A stretch of 64,000 nt of DNA from Candidatus Nitrosocosmicus oleophilus (lineage in GTDB: Archaea > Thermoproteota > Nitrososphaeria > Nitrososphaerales > Nitrososphaeraceae). Location of the stretch: the NCBI RefSeq assembly GCF_000802205.1, contig NZ_CP012850.1, forward strand, positions 62,001 through 126,000, read 5' to 3'. The position numbers were made by a program, and so were the translations under genes. Positions 18,924 to 27,704 of the stretch are shown here, piece after piece; positions within the stretch are counted from its first letter, which is position 1; every line of letters starts with the position of its first letter. The notes beneath the pieces are model-generated. The model saw nothing but the letters and a program-made list of their open reading frames with translations, ran no database searches and had not been told where the DNA came from.

Positions 18924-20196
18924 TTATGATCTCATTGCAAGGATATTAAATTTATCACCGGTAGAAAAGCCCATCATAGTACCATCTAATATAGGTATCA
19001 AACTTGGATTGGAGATTTCTTCGTTTTGTTTGGATGGAAAAGATAATTCGCCTAGTTTAGTACCCGTTTTGTTTAGTACCACAACATTTAGAATTTTTCC
19101 AGAGTCTCCATGACCAGATTCCCCACCTTCTTCAGATTCAGGGAGGGTGACAAAAGCCATCCAGATATTATTGTTCTTATCTACAACTAGATCCATGTTC
19201 GTATGGGAGGATGATACAAAGTCTGATGTGTGCACTGGAATTGGATCACTAAAGGTTTTGCCCAAATCATTAGAATTTACGGCGTAGTAACCAGGTCCAT
19301 CAGTTCCATTCCCTGTAAAATATCCAACATGTAGTGTTCCTTCAGAGTCGAACTGCAGTCCAGGTCCAACCGATGGACAACCATTCATATATCACTCAAG
19401 TTTTTGGACTTTGACAGGTTCTGAATATTTTAGGCCTGAACCATTATCAAGAGTATGTGAAACTACTATATCTCTCGTAGTAGAATAAATAGGAACCTCT
19501 ATTAGACCTTGTTGCAAGGCAGTCTTATCTACATACTCAGAATCAGATTGGTTCGAGATATATTTATCAGAATAGTCACTTAATAGAGCGTTCGTTCTTT
19601 TGCTATCACGCCATGAGAAGTATATCTCCCCGTCTGGTCCAGGTGTAGTTGCAGTATCACAGCATTGGCAGCCTTCTTTATCCAAGGTTAATTTTTTAAA
19701 AGTATTTCCATCGTCAGTAGATCGCAGTATGTTTATTTGGGTAATGTAATCTAGTTTGTCCATATCATATGCTACCGAGCTTTCATTTACCGCTACCAAT
19801 TCGTTATTTACATAGGGTATCAATATTGTACCATTCTTTGAAATAGCCAAGTCAGCATACAGCTTCTCACTGATGGGTTCATTCTTTGCCGGGTAGCTAG
19901 TAGGCTCAAAGATTTTACCATCATCAATTGATTTAGCTAGTGGTATATCACCAATACCCCAGAATGTCTCGTGAGGAACTATCTTACCCCAAGATACAAA
20001 AATTTCATTGTTGGGCCCAAATCGAATCGGAGGAGAAATGTATGCAGGATCAGCATCTCCTTCCTTGGTTTTGTGCTGTTACTGATTCATAGTCAAAATC
20101 AACACTAAAGATAGCAAGGAACAATGTTGATATAAATATTGAAAATAAATGTACATAATCAGATGTCATAAAATGTGTCTGTTTTAATATTTTCAT
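18924..20196 (-). pseudogene. Exported Asp-box (sialidase-like) propeller protein, broken by a stop and a frameshift
   Basis: A signal peptide starts at ATG 20196 (hydrophobic LFSIFISTLFLAIFSV, AQNQ site). The frame is lost near 20075 and resumes in another frame with GDADPAYISPPIRFGPNNE. Asp-box units (RSTDDGNTFKKL, NSNDLGKTFSDP) and the motif GCQCC follow. At 19394-19392 a TGA interrupts KLE-stop-YMNGCP, where the intact paralogue at 26174 has Trp (DRWFMNGCP), so a Trp TGG changed to TGA is likely. The rest runs to 18924. The intact form would have about 420 residues. The family resembles BNR/sialidase propellers, but no glycosidase active site was identified and the CxCC motif hints at metal binding. 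Confidence 0.82.
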
Positions 20197-20393
20197 AAAT
20201 GATTTACAATTGTTAATCAAAGATATTTTTTAAATAAGGTGTATAGTACAATCATAGAACTAATGCTTTTGAATTAAGAAGAAAAATTGAAAATAACGTA
20301 GTACAAGTATTCGCAATCCATCATGTTTCTCTAGATGGCCCAAGCTAAACTAAATAGAAAAGAAATTAAGGATTGGATTTGCTAAAAAAAATT

Positions 20394-21956
20394 CTACCCT
20401 AGCATAGGGAATGTTCCTCCCAAAGAGGCTGTAATAATAGTCAAGTATCCCGTGAGTAATAGAACACCCATAACCATCAACAATGCAACACTTATCCTGT
20501 GAATCCATGGCATATACTTGTTTAATTTCTTGTATGTTACTAAATATTTGTCAATGGCAAGTGCTGATAATATGAATGGAATTGCCAGTCCGCAAGAATA
20601 GACTACTAGTAGCAGTATACCATCATATAGAGAGGTGGTTACTGCAGCTACTGTCAGGATACTAGCAAGTATTGGTCCAATACAAGGAGTCCAACCAGCT
20701 CCAAATCCCATGCCTATTAACAGCGAACCTACATGTCCTGCGGGTCTCTGTGTGAATTTATATCCTCTATCTCTCTGAGCTCCTGGGATCTTTAATATAC
20801 CAAGGAGATTAAGACCAAAGATTATTATCATGATTCCACCAATGATTTCAATCCAGCGACTATATTCGTGAAATACAGATCCAATTGCAGTAATAGAAGC
20901 TCCTAAAGCAACAAAGACTAGTGAAAATCCCAATATGAATAGGCATCCTCTGATAAAGGTTGTTGATTTTATAATAGATATTTTCTGTATAGATTCTTGG
21001 TTTTTGAATTCTTCTTCCGCTGCTGTTTCTATCCCTGAAACATCTGCTTTTATATCGACGTTGGAACCTCCTGTCGAAGAAGACTTTTCATCGTTTTCGG
21101 AAATCGATTTTCTTTTGTTATTCTTATTTAGTAATTCGTCAGAGCTCATCCCAGTTATGAAGGCAACAAAACTAGGGATTATTGGTAAAATGCATGGTGA
21201 CAGAAAACTCAAGATACCAGCCGCAAATGCTATGGGTATCCCTATCGTAGTAATATCACTACCTGTTCTGATATCGGTATTGGAATCTTGATTAGCTGCG
21301 GTAGCAGTACTAGCAGATAAAGTAGAATTAGACAATGCATTAGAAGATGCGAAAGCTGGTGAGACCTTCATAATAGCATCCTCTACTAAGGATTTGGTAC
21401 TAGCAGACATTGGATTAAACTGACCTTTCCAGGTATGATATATAGTTCCGTTCTTATCTATTAGATAGGAATCAGGGACACCTATAGCTTTAAAGGTCCT
21501 GGTAAAAGCATCATTAGGATCATGCCAAATAGGATATGTTATATTCATTCTGTCAGTAAATAGTTTTATTCGGTCATCCATTCCAAAACTATCAACACTT
21601 ACTCCAATAACTTCTAGTCCTGTATCCTTGTACTCTTCATACAATTGTTCAAGTCCAGGCATTTCTTCCCTGCAGGGAATACACCATGTAGCCCAAGAGT
21701 TCAATATGATAAGATCACCAGTAGCATTTACAACAGTTAGTGGTTTTCCATTTTCAAGGGATAGCGCTTGGTAAGATTTTACCTTATTCGCGGGAATTGA
21801 TTGTTCTAAATTTTCTGATGCAGTTGTCTGTCCAAAAATATAATAATTTTCTATTTCTTTGTCTAAATTCAAAGTAATAGTAAAAAAAATCAAGAATGAA
21901 AAAATCATCATTGATGGAATGACAGTTGTACAGTTTGAAGTTATTCGTTTAAACAT
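20394..21956 (-). CDS. TlpA-like thioredoxin fused to CcdA-type thiol transporter
   Basis: The 520-residue protein has an N-terminal membrane anchor (residues 15-30), an outward thioredoxin domain with WATWCIPCREEMP (Cys92, Cys95), a Ser/Ala-rich linker at about 200-235, and a CcdA/DsbD-beta membrane domain from about 238 with FLSPCILPIIPS (Cys255) and, later, GAGWTPCIGP. The CcdA part carries electrons from cytoplasmic thioredoxin across the membrane to the TlpA part, which reduces disulfides outside. An acidic/basic loop of about 60 residues splits the CcdA helices. It lies just downstream of the small gene at 21968 (11 bp) and next to copper-related genes, suggesting that it keeps metal-ligand cysteines reduced. 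Confidence 0.9.
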   Translation of the reverse strand: MFKRITSNCTTVIPSMMIFSFLIFFTITLNLDKEIENYYIFGQTTASENLEQSIPANKVKSYQALSLENGKPLTVVNATGDLIILNSWATWCIPCREEMPGLEQLYEEYKDTGLEVIGVSVDSFGMDDRIKLFTDRMNITYPIWHDPNDAFTRTFKAIGVPDSYLIDKNGTIYHTWKGQFNPMSASTKSLVEDAIMKVSPAFASSNALSNSTLSASTATAANQDSNTDIRTGSDITTIGIPIAFAAGILSFLSPCILPIIPSFVAFITGMSSDELLNKNNKRKSISENDEKSSSTGGSNVDIKADVSGIETAAEEEFKNQESIQKISIIKSTTFIRGCLFILGFSLVFVALGASITAIGSVFHEYSRWIEIIGGIMIIIFGLNLLGILKIPGAQRDRGYKFTQRPAGHVGSLLIGMGFGAGWTPCIGPILASILTVAAVTTSLYDGILLLVVYSCGLAIPFILSALAIDKYLVTYKKLNKYMPWIHRISVALLMVMGVLLLTGYLTIITASLGGTFPMLG

Positions 21957-21967
21957 GTTCGATTACC

Positions 21968-22228
21968 TCACATGCCATTTTGAGTTTTTATATTTGTACT
22001 ATAAATTTGATTAGTTTGAGGATCTACAAATAAATCGGCTCCTTGTGAACCGCTATCTGTAACAGGGATAGAAACTGATTGTTGAATCTTATTTGTTAAT
22101 TGAGATTGTGAATTAGAAAATTGACCTAGTCCAATACACAAAATCATAACAGATAGTGACTGCAAAACGGCGATTGAAGGTCTCACAAAATTATACTCTT
22201 TAAAAAATATATAATATTTCTTGTACAT
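21968..22228 (-). CDS. Small exported hypothetical protein
   Basis: The 86-residue protein has one N-terminal hydrophobic segment (AVLQSLSVMILCIGLGQF) and a short polar tail with DLFVDPQTNQIYSTN. The tail resembles one blade strand of a YVTN-type beta-propeller (VDPxTNxIY), so it may be the remaining start of a longer protein, or a genuine small one. It ends 11 bp before the TlpA-CcdA gene in the same direction and is probably cotranscribed with it. The function is unknown. Confidence 0.5.
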   Translation of the reverse strand: MYKKYYIFFKEYNFVRPSIAVLQSLSVMILCIGLGQFSNSQSQLTNKIQQSVSIPVTDSGSQGADLFVDPQTNQIYSTNIKTQNGM

Positions 22229-22315
22229 TAGTCGAAGAAAGGAAGAGTATATCTTTCTACGAAATTAGAAAATCATCATTGGAGAACTTTCCATGATAAT
22301 AGATAGAATACATGA

Positions 22316-22849
22316 TCACAATCCCGGTAGAAAAACAAACGTTTTTGGTATATTATTTGGTGATTTCCCATAAATTAGAGTTATTTCATGATGAGGATGT
22401 AGTACAATATCCCTGATTTGAGTACCATTTTTTATCATATTGCCATTAACGTATGCAGTTAAATTCTTATTGTCAGCAACTGTTTGATTGATATCGCTAT
22501 TAATTGCAAATTTCTGGTTCCACAAATCAAAAAATTGACCTAAATTGAAATCTCTGTGGACATGTGATTCAATATGAATGATACCGGATTGGTCATGAGT
22601 ATGTAGCCAATAGAAGCAATTATCTGTTATTCCTTTAAGGGCAGGCACAGTATAATTTTTACCGTTCACTAGAATATCAAGATGAACATGAATATGATAT
22701 CCAAATTGTTCCATTGGACCGCACTCAATATCATCCACTGTGATACCCTAGGAATGAATTGATGAAGACATCAAGTAAGACCGATAATTTGAAAACAAAA
22801 TTATGGAAATCGCAAAAGTAGATAACAAACCAAAAATCCTAACGTTCAA
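22316..22849 (-). pseudogene. His-rich exported metal-binding-like protein, signal segment cut off by a TAG stop
   Basis: The main part (22316-22738, 140 residues from a GTG) is rich in histidine: GYHIHVHLDI, WLHTHDQSGIIHIESHVH, HPHHEI. This looks like a cupin-free, beta-rich metal-binding domain of an unnamed exported family. Directly upstream in the same frame is a membrane segment (FGLLSTFAISIILFSNYRS) from about 22849, separated from the main part by one TAG at 22750-22748. Removing that stop gives a normal signal-plus-domain protein. Either the gene has just lost export through a nonsense mutation, or translation restarts at the GTG and yields a cytoplasmic form. It lies in the copper/redox cluster. 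Confidence 0.6.
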
Positions 22850-23246
22850 GATATCTTTATTTGTAATTGAAGCATTATTTTTAAAGTCCTCGTGATTGCT
22901 ATTGAATCTTTCATCGTCTCACTTCTCTATCTATGATCTGAATATCATGATTTATCCTTATCCCTTTGAGTAATAGAAAGAGACGTGACTTTCTTAATTT
23001 GTTTTTGATTCTTTCTAAAATGCATAATACCAAATATCAATATCATTATTGACAATGTTGTTACTATGTACAGAAGTATGTACAGAAGTGTCATCCAATG
23101 CTTATTGTGCTAAAGCAAGAGGCGATACAAACGATAATGTATATTGTACAGCAATAATTAGAAAAAAAGAAATAAAAGATTTTTGGGAAATCATGTTAAT
23201 CCCCGTATGTTCCTGCATTAAAAAAAATCAAAGCAGCTTCTTACTA
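22850..23246. other. Intergenic spacer
   Basis: About 400 bp upstream of the His-rich gene. A plus-strand frame at 23049-23288 overlaps the end of the next gene and looks spurious. No other feature is seen. Confidence 0.4.
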
Positions 23247-23861
23247 TTATTCAGTTTTGTTCAGTTCTTGAGCTATCTCAAGTTGTGAAATATATGGTTC
23301 GGGGAATCCTGTTCTATCCTCAGGACATCCGAAACCTCCTTGCAGTGCCTTTCTTACCACATTTTCGGAAATGTCAACTGTAGAGTTATCAGAAGGTGCA
23401 GATTCTCCTCCTGATGGTTGACATGAGAATGTTACATCAAAGTTTGTTCCATTGATGTTTCCATAAATCCTATAGTCAAATGTTGTTGCAACTGTTGGAT
23501 AAAATGTCTCTGACTCATATTTTCCTACTTCACCAAATGCAGGATCCAAATTAGATGTCATGTTCTTGTCACCTGCTAATATTTCCACTTTTAACATGTT
23601 TTCTAGCCCAGTAATTGGTTGGGTCCCGTTTGCTCTACTATTGGTTGGATCTGAAGCATTTGGCCAATAGGCATCTAGTGTTGCTGCAGTTTTATCATCT
23701 ACATATAATGGTTCATTTGCAGAACCAATAACAAACAAGTAATCTTTCCCATTAATCTCATAGAGTGCTCTTTGGTGAGCATATGACATTTGCAATATTG
23801 GAGACATTATCATAGATAATGTAATTATAACTCCAACAAACATTAAATGAATCTTATTCAT
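23247..23861 (-). CDS. Exported YtkA-like copper-associated protein, copy 1
   Basis: From the Met at 23861 the protein has about 204 residues with a signal peptide ending MSYA and a predicted mature N-terminus HQRALYEINGKDY. An N-terminal histidine exposed by cleavage is the arrangement of CopC-type copper sites. The Ig-like body has the pattern NEPLYVDDKTAATL, ITGLENMLKVEI, ESETFYPTVATTFDYRIYG, seen in YtkA-like/CopC-associated domains; two cysteines lie in the C-terminal part. A paralogue is at 27705. A TTGTACAA box (23897-23904) lies just before the probable TATA, and the start is nearly leaderless. It is divergent from the CopC gene. Copper binding is inferred. Confidence 0.7.
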   Translation of the reverse strand: MNKIHLMFVGVIITLSMIMSPILQMSYAHQRALYEINGKDYLFVIGSANEPLYVDDKTAATLDAYWPNASDPTNSRANGTQPITGLENMLKVEILAGDKNMTSNLDPAFGEVGKYESETFYPTVATTFDYRIYGNINGTNFDVTFSCQPSGGESAPSDNSTVDISENVVRKALQGGFGCPEDRTGFPEPYISQLEIAQELNKTE

Positions 23862-23896
23862 CGTCCCTTTTACTATAAATAACATTATAATGTTTG

Positions 23897-23904
23897 TTGT
23901 ACAA
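23897..23904. promoter_or_regulatory. TTGTACAA box upstream of YtkA-like copy 1
   Basis: TTGTACAA followed by GAATCG; it lies just upstream of the probable TATA (ATTATAA, minus strand) of the gene starting at 23861. Related boxes are at 24042-24049 and 28367-28374. Confidence 0.5.
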
Positions 23905-24041
23905 GAATCGAATAATCAGATCAATATGAAAGGAAACGAACAAGGTTTACAGAAATTTTCTATGTTATCTCTCAAAAAAAAAGAAATAATCTATTTGCGA
24001 GAAGATGATATTGTAATAAATATCTTATATCACTTCGAACG

Positions 24042-24049
24042 TTGTACAA
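24042..24049. promoter_or_regulatory. TTGTACAA box upstream of the CopC gene
   Basis: TTGTACAA followed by CAATCG, then a T-rich TATA (TTTTTAAT, about 24055-24062), then ATG 24084 about 22 bp later, which suggests a leaderless transcript. It shares GTTGTACAAxAATCG with the divergent site at 23897. Confidence 0.5.
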
Positions 24050-24083
24050 CAATCGTTTTTAATTCTGCTGCCCAATATAAGAT

Positions 24084-24854
24084 ATGAAGATACTTTTTAT
24101 TGTCTTTTTTGCTCTTTTATACGTTGTAGGCACAGGAATGTCTTTTTTTCCTGTATATGGCCATGCAAACCCGGTCACATATGATCCGTCTCCAAACAAA
24201 GTATTTGATTCATCTCAGTCTTTACCAGACAAAGTTACAATAACCTTTTCGGAAAAACCTGAAGTAAAGGCAAGTAGTATAAAGGTTTTAAATTCAAATA
24301 ATGAAAGAATTGATAACAACGATTTGAAGATAACCGATTCCGATAGGGCGTTGTCAGTATCGATAGATAAATCAAAAATTACACCAGGAATATATACGGT
24401 AAACTGGGCGGCATTATCTAAAGATGATGGACACATTACCAAAGGCTCCTATGTATTTTCTTTCGATAATAAAAACACTCAACAAGCCCAAAATTCTCAA
24501 ATAATGTCGAATGCGAATAGCTCTACAAGTTATTCTAAGAATTTTACAACCGCCGATAATATAGTTCTTAAATTTAACATGATTCCCTTTAGTGTAGGTC
24601 AAAACAACTTTACGCTTGGAATCTCGCATGTAAATGGAACAGCAGTTGAAAATATCAGAAATGTATTTTTGGAATTCAATAACCCAGAAAAGAATTTGGG
24701 ACCAATTGCTGAAACCATGGACAAAGTAGGAGCAGGAAACTATTCCAAATCTGGGAGTTTTATCAGTCAAGAAGGCAACTGGCAGATAAAAATAACCGTT
24801 CAAAGAATTGGTGAATATGATATCAATCAGAAATTGGATATTCAGGTCAAATAA
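24084..24854 (+). CDS. copC: CopC-domain copper-binding protein with YcnJ-type C-terminal domain
   Basis: The 256-residue exported protein has a signal peptide whose likely cleavage exposes His27 (HANPVTYDPSPN), the first ligand of the CopC copper site, and the second conserved element DDGH (Asp115, His117) followed by ITKGSYVF. After a Gln/Asn/Ser linker, residues 150-256 resemble the outer C-terminal domain of YcnJ (QNNFTLGISHVNG ... AGNYSKSGSF ... GNWQIKITVQRIGEYD). The CopD membrane domain that separates these two parts in YcnJ is missing. The protein probably binds Cu(II) outside the cell and may pass it on. Ammonia-oxidising archaea depend heavily on copper enzymes. It is divergent from the YtkA-like gene. 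Confidence 0.85.
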   Translation: MKILFIVFFALLYVVGTGMSFFPVYGHANPVTYDPSPNKVFDSSQSLPDKVTITFSEKPEVKASSIKVLNSNNERIDNNDLKITDSDRALSVSIDKSKITPGIYTVNWAALSKDDGHITKGSYVFSFDNKNTQQAQNSQIMSNANSSTSYSKNFTTADNIVLKFNMIPFSVGQNNFTLGISHVNGTAVENIRNVFLEFNNPEKNLGPIAETMDKVGAGNYSKSGSFISQEGNWQIKITVQRIGEYDINQKLDIQVK

Positions 24855-25087
24855 TCAACAAATATTGGAATAAGATATTGATGCAAACATACACCACAGC
24901 TAACAGAAATAGATTGGTGATCAAAAATCAAATTATTTCGGCGGAAACATTGCAGTTTGAACATTCAAACTAATTGACATCATTAAGGATAAATGGAGAA
25001 ATTCCATTTTTCCTTTGACGAAAACCAAAAACAAACACAATGTTTGTTCAGACAATTTAAGATAGATCATAATTTAAACACAACAGG

Positions 25088-25102
25088 ACATTCGTAGAAT
25101 GT
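25088..25102. promoter_or_regulatory. Palindrome ACATTC-GTA-GAATGT
   Basis: A 6-bp inverted repeat with a 3-bp spacer, the same core as at 25444 and 29619. There is no gene directly beside it. Confidence 0.4.
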
Positions 25103-25443
25103 ACTAATACACCATCTTATTCTCAACTCGTATCAATATCTGATTAACGTAGTTTTTGAAGTCATGACCAAATTTTGTTCTTTTGTATAACAATTCGGTT
25201 TACAAACCATGATAGATACGTGAGAATTTAATTTGGTGTTCACAACAAGATGGAATTCATTAATGGTTCCTAATACTATATCTTACCAATCTGAAAAAAG
25301 GAAATTCAGGCGATTATAACGGAGACTAGTATTATTATCTCAATTCCCAGGGACAATCTGCACTTTATCAGCCCCAAGTACAAGAAAATGAAATTGACAT
25401 GGTTTGTGGATTATGAAACTAAAAGTCGAATGAATTGGAGTAT

Positions 25444-25460
25444 TACATTCAACGAATGTA
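25444..25460. promoter_or_regulatory. Palindrome TACATTC-AAC-GAATGTA
   Basis: A 7-bp inverted repeat with AAC spacer, followed about 9 bp on by TATTTTAAG, which resembles a TATA box. A longer version with the same downstream context is at 29619-29647. Confidence 0.45.
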
Positions 25461-25900
25461 CAAGAAAATATTTTAAGTATGATTTCATTTCTAACTTTGA
25501 CCTGCATTCAAATGGCAGGAAAAAAAATACAATGCTAGTGTACTCTTCAACTTTAAATAATGATAATATTTGCTCCAATATTATCATTATTTGAGTTTAA
25601 TCAGATTACAAAATCCAAATATTAGTGCTTATTCCCATAGTTAGTAACTTGTATTGTTATTTGGGTCAAGATTCCAACAATTAGAAATAGACATGGAAGC
25701 GGACATTGTTGAGTTTATTTTTAATTTATGAGAATTATTTTTCAAGTGCTCTATGAATTAGATTATGAGTTAGACGAATGTACTGTAGTATGTAAAATAA
25801 GAAATAAGAATCATGTGTAGAACCGGAATAGTTTTTCTTTTGTATTACAAGACTGGCTGATTCCTAGTCTAGTCTTTTTAGTTAACCATCTGAGTTTGCC

Positions 25901-26146
25901 ATGGTGGATTTTGAATTCGATAAATGTACAAGAAAGGCTATTAATGCAATTGTAAATCATCACCTTAACGAAGAAATATCCATAAATAATTTTAAGATTT
26001 TAGGAATAATTGTACTCATTACTACTTTTGTATTTAGTAATAATTTACAATATCACAGCACAGCCTTAGCATCAAGTCAAAATTCTACTACAACATCATC
26101 AAATATGTCTAGTTCGATCATCGCTGCTATTAATGGATTTATCTAA
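25901..26146 (+). CDS. Separated signal-peptide ORF of the Asp-box propeller gene
   Basis: The 81-residue frame carries a signal peptide (ILGIIVLITTFVFSNN, ending around STALAS) and a Ser/Thr/Asn-rich linker, and ends at TAA 26144-26146. It is in the same reading frame as the propeller that follows and the two would be continuous but for that stop. The stop lies at the loop of a perfect 12-bp hairpin (26127-26157). It is probably the export signal of the next gene, now cut off or translated separately. Confidence 0.55.
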   Translation: MVDFEFDKCTRKAINAIVNHHLNEEISINNFKILGIIVLITTFVFSNNLQYHSTALASSQNSTTTSSNMSSSIIAAINGFI

Positions 26147-26157
26147 TCCATTAATAG
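26127..26157. repeat. Perfect 12-bp hairpin spanning the in-frame stop
   Basis: Arms CTATTAATGGAT (26127-26138) and ATCCATTAATAG (26146-26157) with a 7-nt loop TTATCTA. The TAA stop at 26144-26146 straddles the loop and the right arm. Confidence 0.7.
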
Positions 26158-26173
26158 TACGAATGGAGGCGAT

Positions 26174-27484
26174 ATGAGTCAAATTATCAATAGCAGTTTA
26201 AGTCAGGCTTCTTATACTACTTTTAATAATGCTTCAACGCCAGCCGTTGGTATTGATCCTACAAATAATAACATATATGTGGTCTATTTTAAGAACGAAA
26301 CAGGCGGTGCAAATTTATATATTCAAAAATCAACTGATATGGGAAAAACATTTTCTCAACCAATTAGAGTAAATGATGTCAAGGATTCTATCAAAGTAGA
26401 GGAGCAATGGAGTGCCCCAGCATTGTCTATTGGACCTAGTAATGACATTCATGTGGTATGGTACAAAGCTGATCATAGCAATCCTGATAAATATCCATAT
26501 GGTCAGGTTACGCTCCAATACAGCAAGTCTGTGGATGGTGGTATAACCTTTACGCCCGCTGTAAATCCGGCACCAAATGATCCAAAAGGTGAACAATATT
26601 ATCCATTTTTGGCTGTATTACCAGATGATAAAGTATACATTTCATATCTCAATTTAGACTATGATAAACCCACAGATATGTCTGGAACTCCTACGGTATT
26701 GAGAGTGGTAAGTTCTCAAGATGGCGGTAAGACATTTTTGAATAGTACAGTAGCTGATCACTCTGCATGTCAGTGTTGTTCTACGGTTGTTAAATTTGGA
26801 CCCCAAAATGACATTTACGTTACATCCAGATCTACATTTCAAAACAATTCAATTGCCTTAACCAACGATACTAAAACGGATTATCAAATAGATGGAGGTC
26901 AAAATCAAACTATAATTAGAGACATTACGGTATCACATTCTACAGATGGACCAATAGGACAGAATTTCACCACTCCAGTACAAGTAGGAAATGATCGTTG
27001 GTTTATGAATGGATGTCCAGATGCAGGACCTGGAATGGATTTTGATAAAAGCGGTAATATGCATATAGCATGGTTCACAGGAAGTGAGTTTGCACCAGAG
27101 GGACCAGGATTCTATTACACAAAATCTAATGATGATGGTGCTACTTTCAATAATCCAATTCCAATCCATTTGCTTTCAGAACAATGGATTCCACCTACCA
27201 CCCAGTATCTAAAGACCGATAAGTACGGAAACTCATGGATAGTATTTGTAAATTCTGAAGGTCTAAAAAAGAGCGATACTTATAGTGAAGATTATAGTTT
27301 TGAAGGTCACGGTACTGTACACTTGGCAGTTGTAGATAAGAATGGGATCATAGTAAAAAATGGTAACTTTGCTCCTGGCGACATTACAAAACATTACCCC
27401 TTTACTACTGGATCTGATGACCTAATGTTGATTTCATGGATGGACGGTGACGATGTTAAACTGGCTACCTTACCGGTGCTCTAA
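26174..27484 (+). CDS. Asp-box (sialidase-like) propeller protein, intact paralogue
   Basis: The 436-residue protein has repeated Asp-box motifs (STDMGKTFSQP, SVDGGITFTPA, SQDGGKTFLNS, SNDDGATFNNP), typical of six-bladed sialidase-type propellers, and the motif ACQCC shared with the broken relative at 18924. No sialidase catalytic arginine triad could be assigned, so a binding or metal-related role is as likely as a glycosidase. The ATG has a GGAGG ribosome site four bases upstream, so it can be translated alone, but then it lacks a signal peptide; the signal lies in frame just upstream behind a TAA stop. The product would be cytoplasmic unless stop read-through occurs. Confidence 0.75.
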   Translation: MSQIINSSLSQASYTTFNNASTPAVGIDPTNNNIYVVYFKNETGGANLYIQKSTDMGKTFSQPIRVNDVKDSIKVEEQWSAPALSIGPSNDIHVVWYKADHSNPDKYPYGQVTLQYSKSVDGGITFTPAVNPAPNDPKGEQYYPFLAVLPDDKVYISYLNLDYDKPTDMSGTPTVLRVVSSQDGGKTFLNSTVADHSACQCCSTVVKFGPQNDIYVTSRSTFQNNSIALTNDTKTDYQIDGGQNQTIIRDITVSHSTDGPIGQNFTTPVQVGNDRWFMNGCPDAGPGMDFDKSGNMHIAWFTGSEFAPEGPGFYYTKSNDDGATFNNPIPIHLLSEQWIPPTTQYLKTDKYGNSWIVFVNSEGLKKSDTYSEDYSFEGHGTVHLAVVDKNGIIVKNGNFAPGDITKHYPFTTGSDDLMLISWMDGDDVKLATLPVL

Positions 27485-27704
27485 TTTTTTTAAAAACATT
27501 ACAAGATTGATATTTTTTTTAAAAATCTCTGATATTTGATTAACTATCATTTAGGAGTTGATAACTGTTATAATGAATTAGAATTGGTGTGATCATTCAT
27601 AAGGGTTTTTGTTATCTGATATATTAGATATAGAAATCGCTAATTCTCTTACATATTCGCACTCGTATTCGACTTCATTAGACCTACATCAAAAAATAGA
27701 TAGA

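Larger units (their letters stand above)
24855..25900. other. Gene-poor spacer with palindromes
   Basis: About 1.05 kb. It holds palindromes at 25088-25102 and 25444-25460 (listed separately) and a GTTTGAA-CA-TTCAAAC inverted repeat near 24957. A 68-residue frame at 25388-25594 overlaps one palindrome and looks non-coding. No RNA gene was recognised. Confidence 0.45.

Noticed and set aside
25388-25594. 68-residue open frame
   Set aside because: It overlaps a palindromic promoter-like site and has no protein-like pattern.
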